From: Hymenobacter fodinae
Lineage (GTDB): Bacteria; Bacteroidota; Bacteroidia; Cytophagales; Hymenobacteraceae
DNA: 64,000 nucleotides
Direction of reading: 5' to 3'
Assembly: GCF_004745825.1 (NCBI RefSeq)
Contig: NZ_SRLA01000001.1
Span: 992,001-1,056,000, forward strand
The notes beneath the pieces are model-generated. The model saw only the letters and a list, made by a program, of their open reading frames with translations, ran no database searches and had not been told where the DNA came from. The position numbers and the translations under genes were made by a program. Below, piece by piece: positions 55,071 to 63,053 of the stretch. Every line of letters starts with the position of its first letter. Within the stretch, counting starts at the first letter, position 1.

Positions 55071-55964
55071 ATGCCCGATTTTCGTCTGCGCGTTTTTCAG
55101 TCGGTAGCCCGCCACCTGAGCTTTACCAAAGCCGCTCAGGAGCTGTTTATCACCCAGCCCGCCATTACCAAACACATTCGGGAGCTGGAGCGCAGCTACG
55201 CCCAGCGCCTGTTTGAGCGGCGCGGCAACCGCATCAGTCTCACCGAGGCCGGCCAACTCCTGCTTCAGCACGCCGACGCCGTGGAAGTTCTGCACCAGGA
55301 ATTCACGGAGCAGCTGCACTTGCTGCACGGCGCCGCCCGAGGCCGCCTACGGCTGGGAGCCAGCACCACGCTCACCCAATATGTGCTACCCCCGTTGCTG
55401 CCGGCCTTCCAGGCCCGTTACCCGCACATTGAGCTGAGCTTGCTCAACGGCAACTCTGAGCAAATCGCCGAGGCGCTGCTGCAGGGCCACCTCGACCTGG
55501 GTTTTGTGGAGGGCCGCAGCAAAAGCCGCGACCTGCACTACGAGTTGCTGCTGGAAGATGAGCTAGTAGCCGTGCGCCACCCCGATTCCGCGGCCTCCAC
55601 TCAACTAACGGTGGCGCAGTTTGCCCAGCACCCCCTGGTGCTGCGGGAGCGGGGTTCCGGCACTCTCGAAGTGCTGGAATATGCCCTCAAGGCGCATCAG
55701 CTGAAGCTTTCGGAGCTGCGGGTGGCCTTTTACTTCGACAGCACTGAGGCGATTAAGCTGTACTTGGCCGCGGCTCCCGGGTGCCTGGGGGTGGTATCGC
55801 GGCGGGCAGTAGGGAGGGAGGTGGCGGCCGGGGAGCTGGAAATTGTGGCCGTGCCCGCCCTGCAGTTGGCCCGGCAGTTTGAGGCAGTGTGGGTGCAGGG
55901 ACAGCCGTTGTCGTCGGCCGCTACGCGCTTTCTGTCCTACGCCCACAAGCACTATGAGCAATAA
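55071..55964 (+). CDS. LysR family transcriptional regulator
   Basis: A 297-residue regulator from ATG 55071 (MPDFRLRVFQSVARHLSFTKAA). The N-terminal helix-turn-helix has SFTKAAQELFITQPAITKHIRELE (shown here as two overlapping helices) and a C-terminal effector domain with RGRLRLGASTTLTQYVLPP and LDLGFVEG. The adjacent yeiH-type exporter and the palindromes at 55961-56013 suggest it controls that gene, as YeiE does in enterobacteria. A near -7 box TACCTTGC lies 4 bases before the start. Confidence 0.9.
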   Translation: MPDFRLRVFQSVARHLSFTKAAQELFITQPAITKHIRELERSYAQRLFERRGNRISLTEAGQLLLQHADAVEVLHQEFTEQLHLLHGAARGRLRLGASTTLTQYVLPPLLPAFQARYPHIELSLLNGNSEQIAEALLQGHLDLGFVEGRSKSRDLHYELLLEDELVAVRHPDSAASTQLTVAQFAQHPLVLRERGSGTLEVLEYALKAHQLKLSELRVAFYFDSTEAIKLYLAAAPGCLGVVSRRAVGREVAAGELEIVAVPALQLARQFEAVWVQGQPLSSAATRFLSYAHKHYEQ

Positions 55965-56013
55965 TAGGTTATTATGCAGTATAACTTCAGGTAATACTCA
56001 ATAACAATTATTG
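55961..56013 (+). promoter_or_regulatory. Two 6-3-6 inverted repeats, likely LysR operator
   Basis: ATAATA-GGT-TATTAT (55961-55975) and CAATAA-CAA-TTATTG (55999-56013) are perfect short inverted repeats with 38-base start-to-start spacing. They lie between the LysR gene end and the yeiH-type -7 box TACCTTTG at 56039-56046. The first overlaps the LysR stop codon. This is the expected position of LysR binding half-sites. Confidence 0.55.
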
Positions 56014-56038
56014 GTTATCCGGCCGCGTGGGGGTAGCG

Positions 56039-56046
56039 TACCTTTG
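56039..56046 (+). promoter_or_regulatory. -7 box TACCTTTG of the yeiH-type gene
   Basis: Exact TAnnTTTG match 18 bases before ATG 56065. The candidate operators lie directly upstream, in the range where a LysR activator would bind. Confidence 0.55.
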
Positions 56047-56064
56047 GGAGCAAGTTTCCACCCC

Positions 56065-57090
56065 ATGAAAGCCACTCTTCCTCGTCCCTCTCATTCTGCG
56101 CAACCCACTGGCCTGACCCAAGGCTTCTGGGAGTCGTTTCGTCAGCCCCACCAAGTTCTAGGCCTGTCCGTAACCGGGCAACAAGTGGTATTTGTGGCGT
56201 TCTTGCTGTTCTGCCTGACGCCATGGGCTTCGCCACCGGTGGCATTAGCACTAGGCTTAGTATTGGCCCAGACTGTGGGCAACCCATTCACTACCCAAAC
56301 CCGCGCCCTTACTGCCAAGCTGCTGCAGTACTCCGTGATAGGCCTAGGCTTTGGCATGAACGCCCACGCTGCGGTGCAGGCTGGCCGGCAAGGCATTTTG
56401 TTCACGGTGGCCTCCATCACCGGCACGCTGGTGCTGGGGTATGTTGCAGGACGTTGGCTTAAACTGGGTCGTCACGTCACTCACCTTATCTCCTGTGGCA
56501 CCGCCATTTGCGGGGGTAGCGCCATTGCCGCAGTAGGGCCCGTGCTGCGAGCCAAGGAAGAGGAACTGTCGGTGGCGCTGGGCACGGTATTCATCCTGAA
56601 TGCTCTGGCGCTGTTTGCCTTCCCGCCCCTAGGCCACTATCTGCACCTAACGCAGAACCAGTTTGGCCTCTGGTGCGCCATTGCCATCCACGATACCAGC
56701 TCGGTAGTGGGTGCGGCCGCCGCCTATGGCGACCAAGCCCTGCAGGTGGCTACCACCGTAAAGCTAGCCCGCGCCCTCTGGATCATTCCGGTGGCCTTGG
56801 GCACCGCCCTTGCCTTCAAGCAGAAGGATGTGAAAGTGAAGATTCCGTACTTCATCTTGGGCTTCATCGGAGTTATGCTACTCAACACTTACGTGCCCGC
56901 CCTGCAGGTAGCGGCGCCCACTGTAGTACAGCTAGCTAAGTTGGGGCTGACAGTGACGCTGTTCTTTATCGGCGCCGGGCTTTCAGGCAAAGCCATCAAA
57001 GCGGTAGGCCCTAAGCCCTTCGTGCTGGGTGTGTTGCTTTGGGCGGTTATTTCCGTGGCCTCCCTCTACGTAATTCTGCAGGCAGTATAG
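56065..57090 (+). CDS. YeiH/UPF0324 family putative sulfate exporter
   Basis: A 341-residue membrane protein from ATG 56065 with about ten hydrophobic helices. Family segments include ALALGLVLAQTVGNPF, YSVIGLGFGMNAHAA, LISCGTAICGGSAIAAVGPV and AIAIHDTSSVVGAAAAYG. YeiH proteins are annotated as sulfate or sulfonate exporters of the inner membrane, with limited experimental proof. It follows the LysR regulator on the same strand 100 bases downstream. A CTAGGCCA copy lies just past the stop. Confidence 0.92.
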   Translation: MKATLPRPSHSAQPTGLTQGFWESFRQPHQVLGLSVTGQQVVFVAFLLFCLTPWASPPVALALGLVLAQTVGNPFTTQTRALTAKLLQYSVIGLGFGMNAHAAVQAGRQGILFTVASITGTLVLGYVAGRWLKLGRHVTHLISCGTAICGGSAIAAVGPVLRAKEEELSVALGTVFILNALALFAFPPLGHYLHLTQNQFGLWCAIAIHDTSSVVGAAAAYGDQALQVATTVKLARALWIIPVALGTALAFKQKDVKVKIPYFILGFIGVMLLNTYVPALQVAAPTVVQLAKLGLTVTLFFIGAGLSGKAIKAVGPKPFVLGVLLWAVISVASLYVILQAV

Positions 57091-57110
57091 GCCTAGGCCA
57101 CTCACAAACG

Positions 57111-57148
57111 AAAAACGGCGGCCTCTCCTGAGAGAGGCCGCCGTTTTT
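57111..57148. terminator. Bidirectional terminator, perfect 17-bp stem
   Basis: AAAAACGGCGGCCTCTC (57111-57127) and GAGAGGCCGCCGTTTTT (57132-57148) pair perfectly around CTGA. It lies between the yeiH-type gene and the convergent small gene at 57163. Confidence 0.92.
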
Positions 57149-57162
57149 GCTGTATGGTGTTG

Positions 57163-57348
57163 TTACTTGTCGGCCTTCTTGCGACCGGAGCCGCTTTTCT
57201 TGCCGCCCCCGTCTTGCTTGTTAACGGTGGCCCAAGCGCGCTTCTCGGCTTCTTCTTCCGAAACGCCGCGCTTCTCGTAGCTTTCTTCAATGTGTTCGGC
57301 CTGCCGCTTCTGCTTGTCGGTGTAAGCCGATTTATCTCCTTGTGGCAT
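57163..57348 (-). CDS. Small charged protein, often labelled plasmid-stabilisation-like
   Basis: A 61-residue basic protein. The N terminus MPQGDKSAYTDKQKRQAEHI and EKRGVSEEEAEKRAWATVNK are conserved in small bacterial proteins annotated as plasmid stabilisation protein, without toxin-antitoxin evidence. The C terminus is Gly/Lys-rich (GGGKKSGSGRKK) and looks disordered. The overlapping plus-strand frame is a shadow. It is read from the strand opposite to its two neighbours. Confidence 0.8.
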   Translation of the reverse strand: MPQGDKSAYTDKQKRQAEHIEESYEKRGVSEEEAEKRAWATVNKQDGGGKKSGSGRKKADK

Positions 57349-57495
57349 AAGTGAAAGGGAGGGGAAAAGGTGAAACGTAGAGTAGGAGAGAGGTAAAAAG
57401 GTGTACGCAAACGTGGCAGGGCTGTTATGTTGAGCTTGCGCCCACGGCTTAACGGCGGCTGCCTATCTTCGCCTTCTCAATATCCTTGTCTCGCC

Positions 57496-57741
57496 ATGCG
57501 CCAGCTAGCCATCATTCCGCACCCCGATGCCAAAATCACGCTTTTCTCCTGGAATGGTAAGTACCTCATCAAACTGGAAAAAGGCCCTTTCGAGCAAACC
57601 TACAAGGTAAGTGAGCTAGACCTAACCAGCGAGGAAGATGTGCACCTGCTCCTCGACGAGGAATTTGTGCAGGCGGCCGTCCGGCGCTTCACGGGCATGC
57701 AACAAGACCTGCAGGCCGCCTTTGACCGGCACGGTATCTGA
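57496..57741 (+). CDS. Conserved hypothetical protein, 81 aa
   Basis: A small soluble protein from ATG 57496 (MRQLAIIPHPDAKITLFSWN). Pattern is two beta strands (KYLIKLEKGPFEQTYKVSEL) and a C-terminal helix with a FVQAAVRRFTGM segment. I recognise no function. The frame is open upstream to 57427, but the ATG start gives a compact protein. It is followed 39 bases later by the signal-peptide protein gene. Confidence 0.78.
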   Translation: MRQLAIIPHPDAKITLFSWNGKYLIKLEKGPFEQTYKVSELDLTSEEDVHLLLDEEFVQAAVRRFTGMQQDLQAAFDRHGI

Positions 57742-57780
57742 TAACCGCGTTTCGGTTGCTCATCCCTGAATTAGATATTT

Positions 57781-58509
57781 ATGAATCGTCTTTCGACTGG
57801 CTTACTGGCTTTGTTTGCCTTGGTATTGGCCGCGACTTCCGCGCAGGCGCAGCTGTATGATGCGCGCAACAGCAGCGTAAACTTTGAGCGCAAAGAGCGC
57901 GACGCGGTGAAAGTGCAGGTGGAAGGCACCGCCCAATGGACTCGCGACTTCTGGCAAACCTGGCTCAAGGATACCTATAACATCCGGCTGAGGGGAGATG
58001 GGGTGCTGGGCGTGGGCAAGAAGGATATTCTGGTAGCGAAGCAGGCGCCCATGTCCAGCGTGTCGGGTAAGCTAATTGACTTGTACTCCACCGTCACGGC
58101 CCCCTCCGATACGGTGTCGGAGCTGTCGGTGTGGGCCGCGCTGGGCCCTGATGCTTTTATAACCGCCAGCGGCACGCCCTCGGAGTTTAGCTCCCTCCGT
58201 ACCATCACCCAGAGCTTTGCGGCAGCGGCGCGTGTGAAAGCCTACCGCGAGCAGATTGCTGAGGCCGAAAAGCAGTTCAAGGAATCAGAGAAGGAAAAGG
58301 AGAAGTTGGAGAAGGAGCGGGCCTCGCTGGCCACCAACACGCAGAGCAACCTGGCCAAAATTGAGCAGCTCAAAAAGCAGAACGCCGACAACAAGCTTAA
58401 GTCGGCCGAAGACTCCGTGAAGCTCCTCGACAACGCGCGCCTGCTGGAATTGCGTAAAGCACAGGTGGAGCGCCGCCGCGCCCGGCTTACCAACCTCGAC
58501 CGTAAATAA
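57781..58509 (+). CDS. Exported hypothetical protein with C-terminal coiled coil
   Basis: A 242-residue protein. Signal peptide MNRLSTGLLALFALVLAATSAQA is followed by a compact region (about 25-135, VNFERKERDAVKVQVEGTAQW, KKDILVAKQAPM). The remainder (about 150-242) is a long charged helix with heptad-like KEKEKLEKERASLA, likely a coiled coil. Family unknown. Probably in the same operon as the SHOCT protein 31 bases downstream. Confidence 0.75.
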   Translation: MNRLSTGLLALFALVLAATSAQAQLYDARNSSVNFERKERDAVKVQVEGTAQWTRDFWQTWLKDTYNIRLRGDGVLGVGKKDILVAKQAPMSSVSGKLIDLYSTVTAPSDTVSELSVWAALGPDAFITASGTPSEFSSLRTITQSFAAAARVKAYREQIAEAEKQFKESEKEKEKLEKERASLATNTQSNLAKIEQLKKQNADNKLKSAEDSVKLLDNARLLELRKAQVERRRARLTNLDRK

Positions 58510-58540
58510 CTCCTCGCGCTAGCGTTGCTGGCCTCTTGTC

Positions 58541-59764
58541 ATGGAAAAAGATCCTTCTCCCCTCGACACCCTGCGCCAACTGAAAGAGTGGCTGGATGCG
58601 GGCACCATCACGCCCCAGGAGTTTGAAACTCTAAAGCGCAAGCTGCTCTTCTCCGAAAATGCCAGCCCCGCGGCCCCCACACCACCCGCCACTACCGACA
58701 AGCCCCCGGTAATTGCGGCCGACCAGATCTATCCGACGTACTCAGCGCCAACGCCAGCCCCTGAGGTGGCTAGGCCACCGGTGGTGCCGCCCGTAACGCC
58801 TCCTTCCACAACCAGCGCCCCCGTGGAGGACCCCATGCTGCCGCCAATAGTACCGCCTGCGGAGGCACCCAGAGCGGAAGCACCTCGCGTGTCGACAACG
58901 CCTCCTGCCCCTGATTTTCTGCCGCCCCGAAAAACAGCGCGTCCGTTTGCCGCCGCACCGCAGCCTGAGCAGGAGTACGCCGCCAACGATACGTTTGAGG
59001 ATGACACCTTTCCTGAAGCTACCGATGCGGCCTCGCGCAACCCGCTAACCACGGTACTCATTGTGGGAGGTATTGTGGCTTTGCTGGCTATAGTGGCCTA
59101 CCTGATGCTTGGCAATAAAGAATCGGAGCGCCTGACGAGTACTACCATCACGGCCGCCGATACTGTGTCTTCTCGCCCCGAAACGGGCCCCCAGGCTGAG
59201 CAGATTGACCTTCCGCCCGCCGCCGCACCCGAAACCGTACGGGTAGCGCCTGTGCTACCAGCTACCCCAGCCGCCCCCACTGACACCGTAGGCCAGTCGG
59301 GAGCTACCGCACCGGCCACTACTTCCCCCGCGCCAACCACTACCACCCCCGACCCCACTACGGAAGCTGCGGCGCAAACGCGTATTCAGGGTGTTCTTAC
59401 TGCTTTTTACGAGGACATGCAGGCGGCGCCTTTTGCAGCTAGCACCTATTTGGCCCCCCAAGTAGAGCGGTTCTACCTCATGCAGAACACTACGCCAACT
59501 GCCGTGGCCGATGAGTTGGGCAAGACGTATTTCCCGGAGTTTTTAGAGGCGCAAAGCCAAATTGAGCCGGGCACGCTCAAAATCAGTCCGCCCGTCAATG
59601 ATGGTTCGCGGGTGGCCACGTATGTGGAAAAGTTACAGGCCCTGCGCCAGTCGTTGCAGAAGCGCCAGCAAACCCGGGCCCAGGTGCGGGCCCGTTTTGA
59701 TAAGAACTTCAAGATCGTGTACCTGCGTCAGGAAAAGCTCCTCGAGAATACCTTCACCGAGTAA
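58541..59764 (+). CDS. SHOCT-domain protein with one membrane segment
   Basis: A 407-residue protein. The N terminus LDTLRQLKEWLDAGTITPQEFETLKRKLL is a SHOCT (short C-terminal-like) domain placed at the N terminus here. A long Pro/Ala/Thr-rich linker (about 45-160) leads to a membrane segment TTVLIVGGIVALLAIVAYLML (about 168-188), then another low-complexity stretch and a folded C-terminal part (about 285-407, QTRIQGVLTAFYEDMQAAPF). Role unknown; probably envelope-linked. Confidence 0.78.
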   Translation: MEKDPSPLDTLRQLKEWLDAGTITPQEFETLKRKLLFSENASPAAPTPPATTDKPPVIAADQIYPTYSAPTPAPEVARPPVVPPVTPPSTTSAPVEDPMLPPIVPPAEAPRAEAPRVSTTPPAPDFLPPRKTARPFAAAPQPEQEYAANDTFEDDTFPEATDAASRNPLTTVLIVGGIVALLAIVAYLMLGNKESERLTSTTITAADTVSSRPETGPQAEQIDLPPAAAPETVRVAPVLPATPAAPTDTVGQSGATAPATTSPAPTTTTPDPTTEAAAQTRIQGVLTAFYEDMQAAPFAASTYLAPQVERFYLMQNTTPTAVADELGKTYFPEFLEAQSQIEPGTLKISPPVNDGSRVATYVEKLQALRQSLQKRQQTRAQVRARFDKNFKIVYLRQEKLLENTFTE

Positions 59765-59850
59765 CTTTACGGTTGACTTTATAAGTTGTCTAGGCCTGTA
59801 GGATAGTGGCTCTACAGGTCTAGCAGCGCGCATATTCGCTCTTATTCGCT

Positions 59851-60909
59851 GTGTTTACAACCTCTCCTTGGCGCCTGATTCTGCTGGGGCCTTTAGTACT
59901 TATCGTAAGCTCCTGCTTGGGCGTGTTGCGTCCTGGTCACCGATTCAACCCGGTAAAAGACGTCTCAGAAGCTCCCGACTACCGCATGGAGGACAATTGG
60001 GCCGCTCTGCCCGACCGGCTTGATTCGGCTGATGCTGTACCTCGGGGTACACTGCTGCGGGACCGTCAGCGCGACGCACCCGTGGATGTGTTTTTCGTGC
60101 ATCCTACCACGCATTTGGGCCGGGGGCATTGGAATGCTGATCTGAGTAATAAGGCCATTAATCACCTGACCGATATTACAACCATCCGGAAGCAGGCTTC
60201 GGTATTTAACAGTACCGCCCGTATTTACGCTCCCCGCTACCGACAGGCTACGTTATATTCCTTCTTCGATGAGAAGACTAAAAACGGGCAGGACGCCATT
60301 GATCTGGCCTACTCCGATGTTAAACAGGCCTTCCAATATTACCTCGATAATTATAATCACGGCCGCCCGATAATTCTGGCTGGCCATAGCCAGGGCACCC
60401 GCCACCTCTCGCACCTTCTACAAGACTACTTCGAGCGCGACCCAAAGCTGCGTCATCAGCTCGTGGCAGCCTATTTGGTGGGGTTCAATGTACCCGAGGA
60501 CATGCTACAGGTAATAAAGCCCTGCGAGGACTCTACCCAAACAGGTTGCTACGTGGCCTGGAATACGGCTGACTGGGGACAGGAATATGCTCCGTACCGT
60601 AATAGCGTAGCTACTAACCCGCTCACCTGGACGCGCGATACAGCTACCGCCGAAGCCCGTCTCAACTTAGGGGGCGTACCAAGTGCCTTCAACCGCCGCG
60701 ACACCCGTGTGGTAGATGCTAAGGTGCACAATGGACTAGTGTGGGTGCACAAACCCATCCGCGACGGGTATCCTCGCTTTCTGTTGCCTGGCCGCCCGGA
60801 ACTACGTCATTCCTTCCACATCGCCGATTACAGCCTGTTTTACTACAATATCCGGCAGAACGCAGAAGCACGCGTCCGAGCTTACCGCATGAAAATGAGC
60901 GGAGGCTGA
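59851..60909 (+). CDS. DUF3089 alpha/beta hydrolase-like protein
   Basis: A 352-residue protein with GTG start 59851. The N terminus WRLILLGPLVLIVSSCLG is a lipoprotein-like signal with Cys24-type lipobox. Core motifs are VDVFFVHPTTHLGRGHW, IYAPRYRQATLYSF, the nucleophile elbow ILAGHSQGTRHLSHLL (Ser near residue 182) and a late HSFHIADYSLFYYNI with His. DUF3089 proteins are predicted esterases. It is anchored in the envelope. A very long terminator follows. Confidence 0.87.
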   Translation: MFTTSPWRLILLGPLVLIVSSCLGVLRPGHRFNPVKDVSEAPDYRMEDNWAALPDRLDSADAVPRGTLLRDRQRDAPVDVFFVHPTTHLGRGHWNADLSNKAINHLTDITTIRKQASVFNSTARIYAPRYRQATLYSFFDEKTKNGQDAIDLAYSDVKQAFQYYLDNYNHGRPIILAGHSQGTRHLSHLLQDYFERDPKLRHQLVAAYLVGFNVPEDMLQVIKPCEDSTQTGCYVAWNTADWGQEYAPYRNSVATNPLTWTRDTATAEARLNLGGVPSAFNRRDTRVVDAKVHNGLVWVHKPIRDGYPRFLLPGRPELRHSFHIADYSLFYYNIRQNAEARVRAYRMKMSGG

Positions 60910-60937
60910 TTTAGTTAGAATTATTTGTTGATCAGCT

Positions 60938-61002
60938 GACGAATACACACGACAAAGCCCCACCAGCCAGCGGCCGGTGGGGCTTTGTCGTGTGTATTCG
61001 TC
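60938..61002. terminator. Bidirectional terminator with a perfect 27-bp stem
   Basis: The arms 60938-60964 and 60976-61002 are exact complements (starts GACGAATACACACGAC, ends with CCACC; loop AGCCAGCGGCC). It lies between the DUF3089 gene and the convergent roadblock gene. The stem is unusually long for an intrinsic terminator. Confidence 0.85.
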
Positions 61003-61008
61003 TATAGA

Positions 61009-61371
61009 TTAGGCAAGCACGGCCGTCTGGCCTTTCAGGATCTGGCGCGCCACGGCCAGGTTCGTGTCGCGCGCGTTCACGGCCAGGTAGATGAACTTGT
61101 CACCGGTGGGCGAGAGCTTGATCAGGTGCAACTGGTCGGTGAGTGTGAGCAGGATGTCCTGTACCGTCTGGTTCAGGTTGAGCGCCTTGATGGCCTTCAG
61201 TTTCTGCTTTACCACCTCCGTGTTGTAGGCAGCGGCAGTGTCAATGTCGAAGTCAGAGAGGTTCGAGTGAGCCGCCAGCGGCATGCCGGTTTCGGTCTCT
61301 ACTACGGCCACGGCCAACAGGGTGGGCAGCTCTTCCAGAATTTCTTTAACGGTTTGTTTCGGCGAAGCCAT
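61009..61371 (-). CDS. Roadblock/LC7 domain protein
   Basis: A 120-residue roadblock/LC7 fold protein. The pattern LPTLLAVAVVETETGMPLAAHS, helix AYNTEVVKQKLKAIKAL, and LHLIKLSPTGDKFIYLAVNARDTNLAVARQIL matches the family. Such proteins dimerise and often regulate small GTPases, as MglB does for MglA. A second, related gene lies just upstream on the same strand, 42 bases away. No GTPase gene is in the window. Confidence 0.88.
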   Translation of the reverse strand: MASPKQTVKEILEELPTLLAVAVVETETGMPLAAHSNLSDFDIDTAAAYNTEVVKQKLKAIKALNLNQTVQDILLTLTDQLHLIKLSPTGDKFIYLAVNARDTNLAVARQILKGQTAVLA

Positions 61372-61413
61372 GGGAAATGGTGAAAAATGATGTAAAGGGG
61401 TAATTACTCTGTG

Positions 61414-61836
61414 TTAAGCAGTATGCCGGCGCATAATGTCCCGCGCCATTCCTAGGTTGGCATCGGCGAAACGTACGGCCACGAAGCAGTACCAGTGCCC
61501 ATTACGCATCGGCCATACGATGTGAAACTGGTCTTCCAGTAGCACGGTGATATCAGTGAGAGGGCCACCCGGGATTTGCTGAGCCGCTAACGTTTTAGTG
61601 GTGAGCTGCAACAGTTTGGCGTACCGCAAACTAAGGTGATTGGGATTGAGGTGGCTCTCTCTAGTATACGAAGCCAGCACGCGACCGGATTGCACTTCCA
61701 CCACACAGGTCAGCAAGAGTTCTGGCATTTCGGCCAAGAGCTTTTCAAGAACTGTGCGGGCTTGTAAACCTGCCTCATTGGACGTGCCTACCGTAATCTG
61801 GCGGATGCGGACTCTATTGAGGAAAGGAATAGTCAT
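61414..61836 (-). CDS. Roadblock/LC7-like protein, second copy
   Basis: A 140-residue protein with the same layout as its neighbour: LLAEMPELLLTCVVEVQSGRVLASYT, helix SLRYAKLLQLTTKTLAA, and IVWPMRNGHWYCFVAVRFADANLGMARDIMRR. It carries an extra N-terminal segment (about residues 1-25). The two genes are adjacent and probably encode a heterodimer or two regulators of one partner. Family assignment is by fold pattern. Confidence 0.75.
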   Translation of the reverse strand: MTIPFLNRVRIRQITVGTSNEAGLQARTVLEKLLAEMPELLLTCVVEVQSGRVLASYTRESHLNPNHLSLRYAKLLQLTTKTLAAQQIPGGPLTDITVLLEDQFHIVWPMRNGHWYCFVAVRFADANLGMARDIMRRHTA

Positions 61837-61875
61837 TTACTACAACTAGCCGAAGGTGTAGAGTGGAACAGCCCA

Positions 61876-62571
61876 CTAAAACTGCCACCAATGATGCTTT
61901 TTCGTTTTAGCTTCGGTACGGGGCAGTAGGGTCACGTTGTAAGTGCTCTTGCCATTCATCAGTACCTCTTCCTCCTTGTAGCCCGCGTAAGCATACTGCA
62001 ACTGCGTGGTCTTATTGGCCGGAACCACAATGGCATAGTTACCATTCCGGTCCGTAGATACCCCGCGACGGTTGGCCCGGTCTAGCACGGTAGCACCTAC
62101 TAGGGGCTGGCCATCCTCATTCAGGATGCGGCCGCGCATGGTTACTACGCGTACAGCCGTTGCGTTAGCTGCTAATGCTTCTGCCGCCTCGGCCTCAGCC
62201 ACGGTGGCATCAGCCGTGATAGGGAAGTTATCGGTAGGCGTATTAGGCGTGTTCGTGCCGGCAAATACGGCGCCGCCTAGTAGGGCGCTGCCTACCAGCA
62301 GGGCAGCTGCCCGCTGACGGAAACGCTGCGGCTCCGTCCGAATCATATCGAACTGGCGCTGTACCCAACCTACTGGCCGCACCTGCTGACCCTGGTTTTT
62401 CATCTCATAAAACCGACGCAGGGTGGCATCAGCTTGTGAGCTGTTGGTTTTCATGTAGGCGTCGACCGCCTCTGTGTTCTCGATTGATAAATCACCGCGT
62501 AAGTACGCGTCCCGGTAAGCCGGGAGTAAGTCGCCCGTGATCGGGTGAAATGGGTTAGCACTTAGTTTCAT
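61876..62571 (-). CDS. Protein with carboxypeptidase-regulatory-like domain and one membrane segment
   Basis: A 231-residue protein. The N-terminal part (about 1-85) has the charged helical MKTNSSQADATLRRFYEMK segment, as in anti-sigma-like cytoplasmic regions. A membrane segment lies at about 86-105 (RAAALLVGSALLGGAVFAG). The C-terminal domain (about 145-220) is CarboxypepD_reg-like: MRGRILNEDGQPLVGATV, GVSTDRNGNYAIVVP, LQYAYAGYKEEEV. The periplasmic domain resembles the plug-linked domain of TonB receptors. Likely an envelope signal or assembly factor. Confidence 0.78.
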   Translation of the reverse strand: MKLSANPFHPITGDLLPAYRDAYLRGDLSIENTEAVDAYMKTNSSQADATLRRFYEMKNQGQQVRPVGWVQRQFDMIRTEPQRFRQRAAALLVGSALLGGAVFAGTNTPNTPTDNFPITADATVAEAEAAEALAANATAVRVVTMRGRILNEDGQPLVGATVLDRANRRGVSTDRNGNYAIVVPANKTTQLQYAYAGYKEEEVLMNGKSTYNVTLLPRTEAKTKKHHWWQF

Positions 62572-63053
62572 GCAAAAGGTATTTTATGGTAAAAGACAGG
62601 AGGGTAGTCCGGGCTTTGGAGCGTATACAAAGGTGATATAGAATATTTGAAGGAAACAGTGTATGTACTTGAATAACAGATAATTTATATTATCCCATTT
62701 TAGATAAAATGGTATTTATACCCGTTCAATGGGCTTATACGGGTTATAAAAGCCTATGGTTTTAAGATTAAATAAATTTTTTAGCGCCTAAAGAATCTTC
62801 GAAAGTAACAGGCTAATGCCCATTATGGGATATTAACTATATATTATTAATTTGTATTTTTAAAACATTAGTATTTGTAATGCCCTCATTATCTGAGTTA
62901 ATATATAAGTAACTTAATGCTTGTTTCATTTTGGGACTGCTCTGAATGGTGCAAAATTCGATGTGTAAGCTGAACAGTAGAATTGCATAAAAGCAACAAA
63001 AAAGCCCCACCGGCAATACACCGGTGGGGCTTTATATGTGTTAGTCTTGTTGC
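62572..63053. other. 482-bp AT-rich gene-free region
   Basis: From about 62630 to 62930 the DNA is strongly AT-rich compared with the rest of the window. It contains several small perfect palindromes: CCATTTTA-GA-TAAAATGG (62695-62712), CCCAT-T-ATGGG near 62818-62828, and ACCCGT/ACGGGT near 62720-62745. I see no open frame, tRNA or rRNA. It probably holds the promoter of the gene at 62571 and perhaps regulator sites. The tsf terminator at 63001 lies at its right edge. Confidence 0.6.
63001..63033 (-). terminator. Intrinsic terminator of tsf
   Basis: AAAGCCCCACCGG (63001-63013) pairs with CCGGTGGGGCTTT (63021-63033) around CAATACA. On the minus strand it is followed by TTTGTTG. Confidence 0.9.

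Noticed and set aside
57154..57354. 66-residue plus-strand frame over the small charged gene
   Set aside because: The minus-strand product matches a known conserved small protein; the plus frame runs through the terminator.
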